Source: Burkholderia sp. BCC1644 (lineage in GTDB: Bacteria > Pseudomonadota > Gammaproteobacteria > Burkholderiales > Burkholderiaceae). From it: 64,000 nt of DNA. The notes under the pieces were generated by a model, which did no database searches, was not told the DNA's origin, and saw only the letters and a program-made list of their open reading frames with translations. The position numbers and the translations under genes were made by a program. The stretch lies in the NCBI RefSeq assembly GCF_902833225.1, contig NZ_CADFEI010000009.1, forward strand, positions 62,001 through 126,000, in the 5' to 3' direction. Positions 62,420 to 64,000 of the stretch are shown piece after piece (the stretch's first letter is position 1; each line of letters opens with the position of its first letter).

Positions 62420-64000
62420 TCAGGGCGCGCTGGCCGCCTGCGGGAACGACGGCATCGCGGATGCGTCGGTGCCCCACGTCGCGGCGCTCGCATCGGCCGT
62501 CATCGAATACGTCAGCTTTCCGCCCTTCGCGATGTGCTCCAGCGGCAGCCATGCGCCGGGCCACGAAGCGCCGTTCAGCTTCAGCGACTTCACGTAGAAC
62601 GACGCGGTATCGCCCGACCCCGCGCCCGGCGCGACGATGCGCAGCAGCCGATAGCTGCCGTCCTTCTGCCCGACGCGCACGACGATCTTCTCGAACTGCG
62701 GGCTCGATACCGCGAGCCCGCTCACGCCCGGCACGACCGGGTAGAGACCGAGCGCGGCCCACACGTACCAGCCCGAGATCGCGCCGAGATCGTCGTTGCC
62801 GGGCAGCCCGGCCGCACCGGTGCCGAACTCGTTCGCGAGCGACGCGTGCAGCACGCGCTGCGTATGCGACGGCGCGCCGGCCCACGCATAGACCCACGGC
62901 ACGGCCATCGTCACTTCGTTGCCGACGTAGAAGTACGGCTGCACGGTGCCGATGTTCAGGTGCGTGAAGAACGTGTCGAGCCGGTTGACGACCGACGCGG
63001 CGCCGCCGGCCTGCGCGACCACGCCGCCGAGATCGTGCGGCACGTACCACGTGTATTGCTCCGAGTTGCCTTCCATGAAGCCGGTGCCGTCGGTGACCCA
63101 GGCGCCCGCCGATGTCTTCGGCTGAATCGCGTTCTTGTCGAACAGGTTTTGCCAGTTGCCGCTCGACTTCAGCAGCGTGCCGGCCGTCGCCGTATCGCCA
63201 AGCGCCGTCGCGAAGCGCGACACCGCGAAGTCGCGCACCGCATATTCGAGCGTGTTCGAGGCGGTCTGGTTGTCGCCGGAACCCGACGACGGCACGTAGC
63301 CGAGCCGGTCGTAGTCCGCGCGGCTGCCCATCACCGGCGTGCCGGCGCACGCAGCGCCCGGCGCCGTGCTGGTCTTCATGATCGACAGCGCGGCCTGCGT
63401 GTCGAAGTTCGTCGCGCCGAATGCATGCGCGTTCGCGACGATGATCGAACCCGCATCGCCCGGCATCACGGCCGTCTCGGTATTGAAGTACGCCCAGCGC
63501 GGGAACGCGCCGCACGCTTTCGCATCGAGCACGAGCGACTGCACGATGTCGCTGGTCCGCACCGGATCGAGCAGCGCCTGCAACTGCATGAAGGAGCGGT
63601 CGATGTCCCAGCCGGAGAAGTTCGCGTACATCGTGCGGCCGCGCTCGACCTGACGCGTAGGCGCGGCCGATGCACCGTTCGACGCGTAGAAGTCCGGATA
63701 CTGGCCGTTCACGTCGTTGAACACGTTCGGATGCAGCGACGCGTGATACAGCGCGGTATAGAACTTCGTCTTGTCGGCGTCGCTGCCGCCCTTCACCTGG
63801 ATCGCGTTCAGGCGTGCATTCCACGCATCGCTGGCTGCGCGGCGCACCTTGTCGAAATGCCAGCCCGCGCGGCCGTGCGCTTCATCGCCCGGATTTTCCG
63901 CGTCGAGATTCGCCTTCGCATTCGCCTCGCTGACGAACGAGATGCCGAGCTTCATCATCACGGCCGGGTGCTGCTTGTCGACCGCGAACGTCACGGTGAG
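62420..64000 (-). CDS. GH92 alpha-mannosidase-like protein (C-terminal part)
   Basis: The gene runs out of the window on the right; 526 C-terminal residues are visible. It shows GGSDADKTKFYTALYHASLHPNVFNDVNGQYPDF, SGWDIDRSFMQLQALLDP and, near the end, GNDDLGAISGWYVWAALGLYPVVPGVSGLAVSSPQFEKIVVRV, the GH92 catalytic region. It is 114 bases upstream of the lipoprotein GH92 gene in the same direction. The two differ clearly in sequence, so they are not a recent duplication. Confidence 0.9.
   Translation of the reverse strand, partial: LTVTFAVDKQHPAVMMKLGISFVSEANAKANLDAENPGDEAHGRAGWHFDKVRRAASDAWNARLNAIQVKGGSDADKTKFYTALYHASLHPNVFNDVNGQYPDFYASNGASAAPTRQVERGRTMYANFSGWDIDRSFMQLQALLDPVRTSDIVQSLVLDAKACGAFPRWAYFNTETAVMPGDAGSIIVANAHAFGATNFDTQAALSIMKTSTAPGAACAGTPVMGSRADYDRLGYVPSSGSGDNQTASNTLEYAVRDFAVSRFATALGDTATAGTLLKSSGNWQNLFDKNAIQPKTSAGAWVTDGTGFMEGNSEQYTWYVPHDLGGVVAQAGGAASVVNRLDTFFTHLNIGTVQPYFYVGNEVTMAVPWVYAWAGAPSHTQRVLHASLANEFGTGAAGLPGNDDLGAISGWYVWAALGLYPVVPGVSGLAVSSPQFEKIVVRVGQKDGSYRLLRIVAPGAGSGDTASFYVKSLKLNGASWPGAWLPLEHIAKGGKLTYSMTADASAATWGTDASAMPSFPQAASAP

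Overview
The window looks like part of a secondary replicon of a Burkholderia species, most likely the Burkholderia cepacia complex. The reasons are the very GC-rich coding, the long antisense shadow frames, the many two-component hybrid kinases, three chaperone/usher fimbrial operons and a cable-pilus-like regulatory block. This placement is inference; no marker gene such as rRNA or parAB is present.

Layout. 1-5109 (+): tail of an exopolysaccharide cluster (glycosyltransferase, pyruvyl transferase, flippase, polymerase-like membrane protein, acyltransferase) with overlapping genes. 5320-10560 (+): classical fimbrial operon A (pilin, chaperone, usher, adhesin). 10622-11640: a scar made of IS5-family and IS256-family fragments. 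11696-18300 (-): operon B, an alternate (CS1/cable-pilus-type) chaperone/usher operon with pilin, usher, three chaperone-like genes, tip adhesin and a minor subunit. 18786-26447 (-): regulators beside it (two hybrid sensor kinases, a NarL-type response regulator, a 65-residue protein), resembling the described CblS/CblR/CblT cable-pilus regulators. 26812-29475 (-): three lipoproteins, one CsgG-like. 29835-33077 (+): a response regulator, a molybdopterin-fold periplasmic protein and a hybrid kinase. 33153-35269: housekeeping-like genes. 35336-41131 (-): operon C, a second classical fimbrial operon, flanked by decayed pieces of cable-pilus-type genes. 42085-47959: LysE exporter, HigBA-type toxin-antitoxin, YiiX/YebB-like hydrolase, octanucleotide repeat, Lrp regulator with azlCD, surE. 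48052-56138: an island of different base usage with a sulfur-carrier amino-acid cluster. 56186-56608: IS3-family remnant. 56618-59596: SDR, MFS and ArsR-rhodanese genes. 59657-64000 (-): two GH92 glycosidases, the second cut by the window end.

How the parts work together. The three fimbrial operons share two things the gene calls do not show. A two-part promoter motif, TCGTACR then 34 bases then TCCYATW, lies before each major pilin. A GC-rich stem-loop follows each major pilin stop codon. Together they suggest one regulator (perhaps the local response regulator) and a common way to make much more pilin than usher.

The most novel unit is 49274-56138. It has an internal sulfur-carrier/E1/rhodanese fusion whose Gly-Gly is buried 89 residues in, a JAMM protease that could free it, a diverged cysteine-synthase-like PLP enzyme, a serine acetyltransferase, an AlaX-type tRNA deacylase, an EamA exporter and a divergent MocR regulator. 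This reads as synthesis, self-protection and export of a sulfur-containing amino acid.
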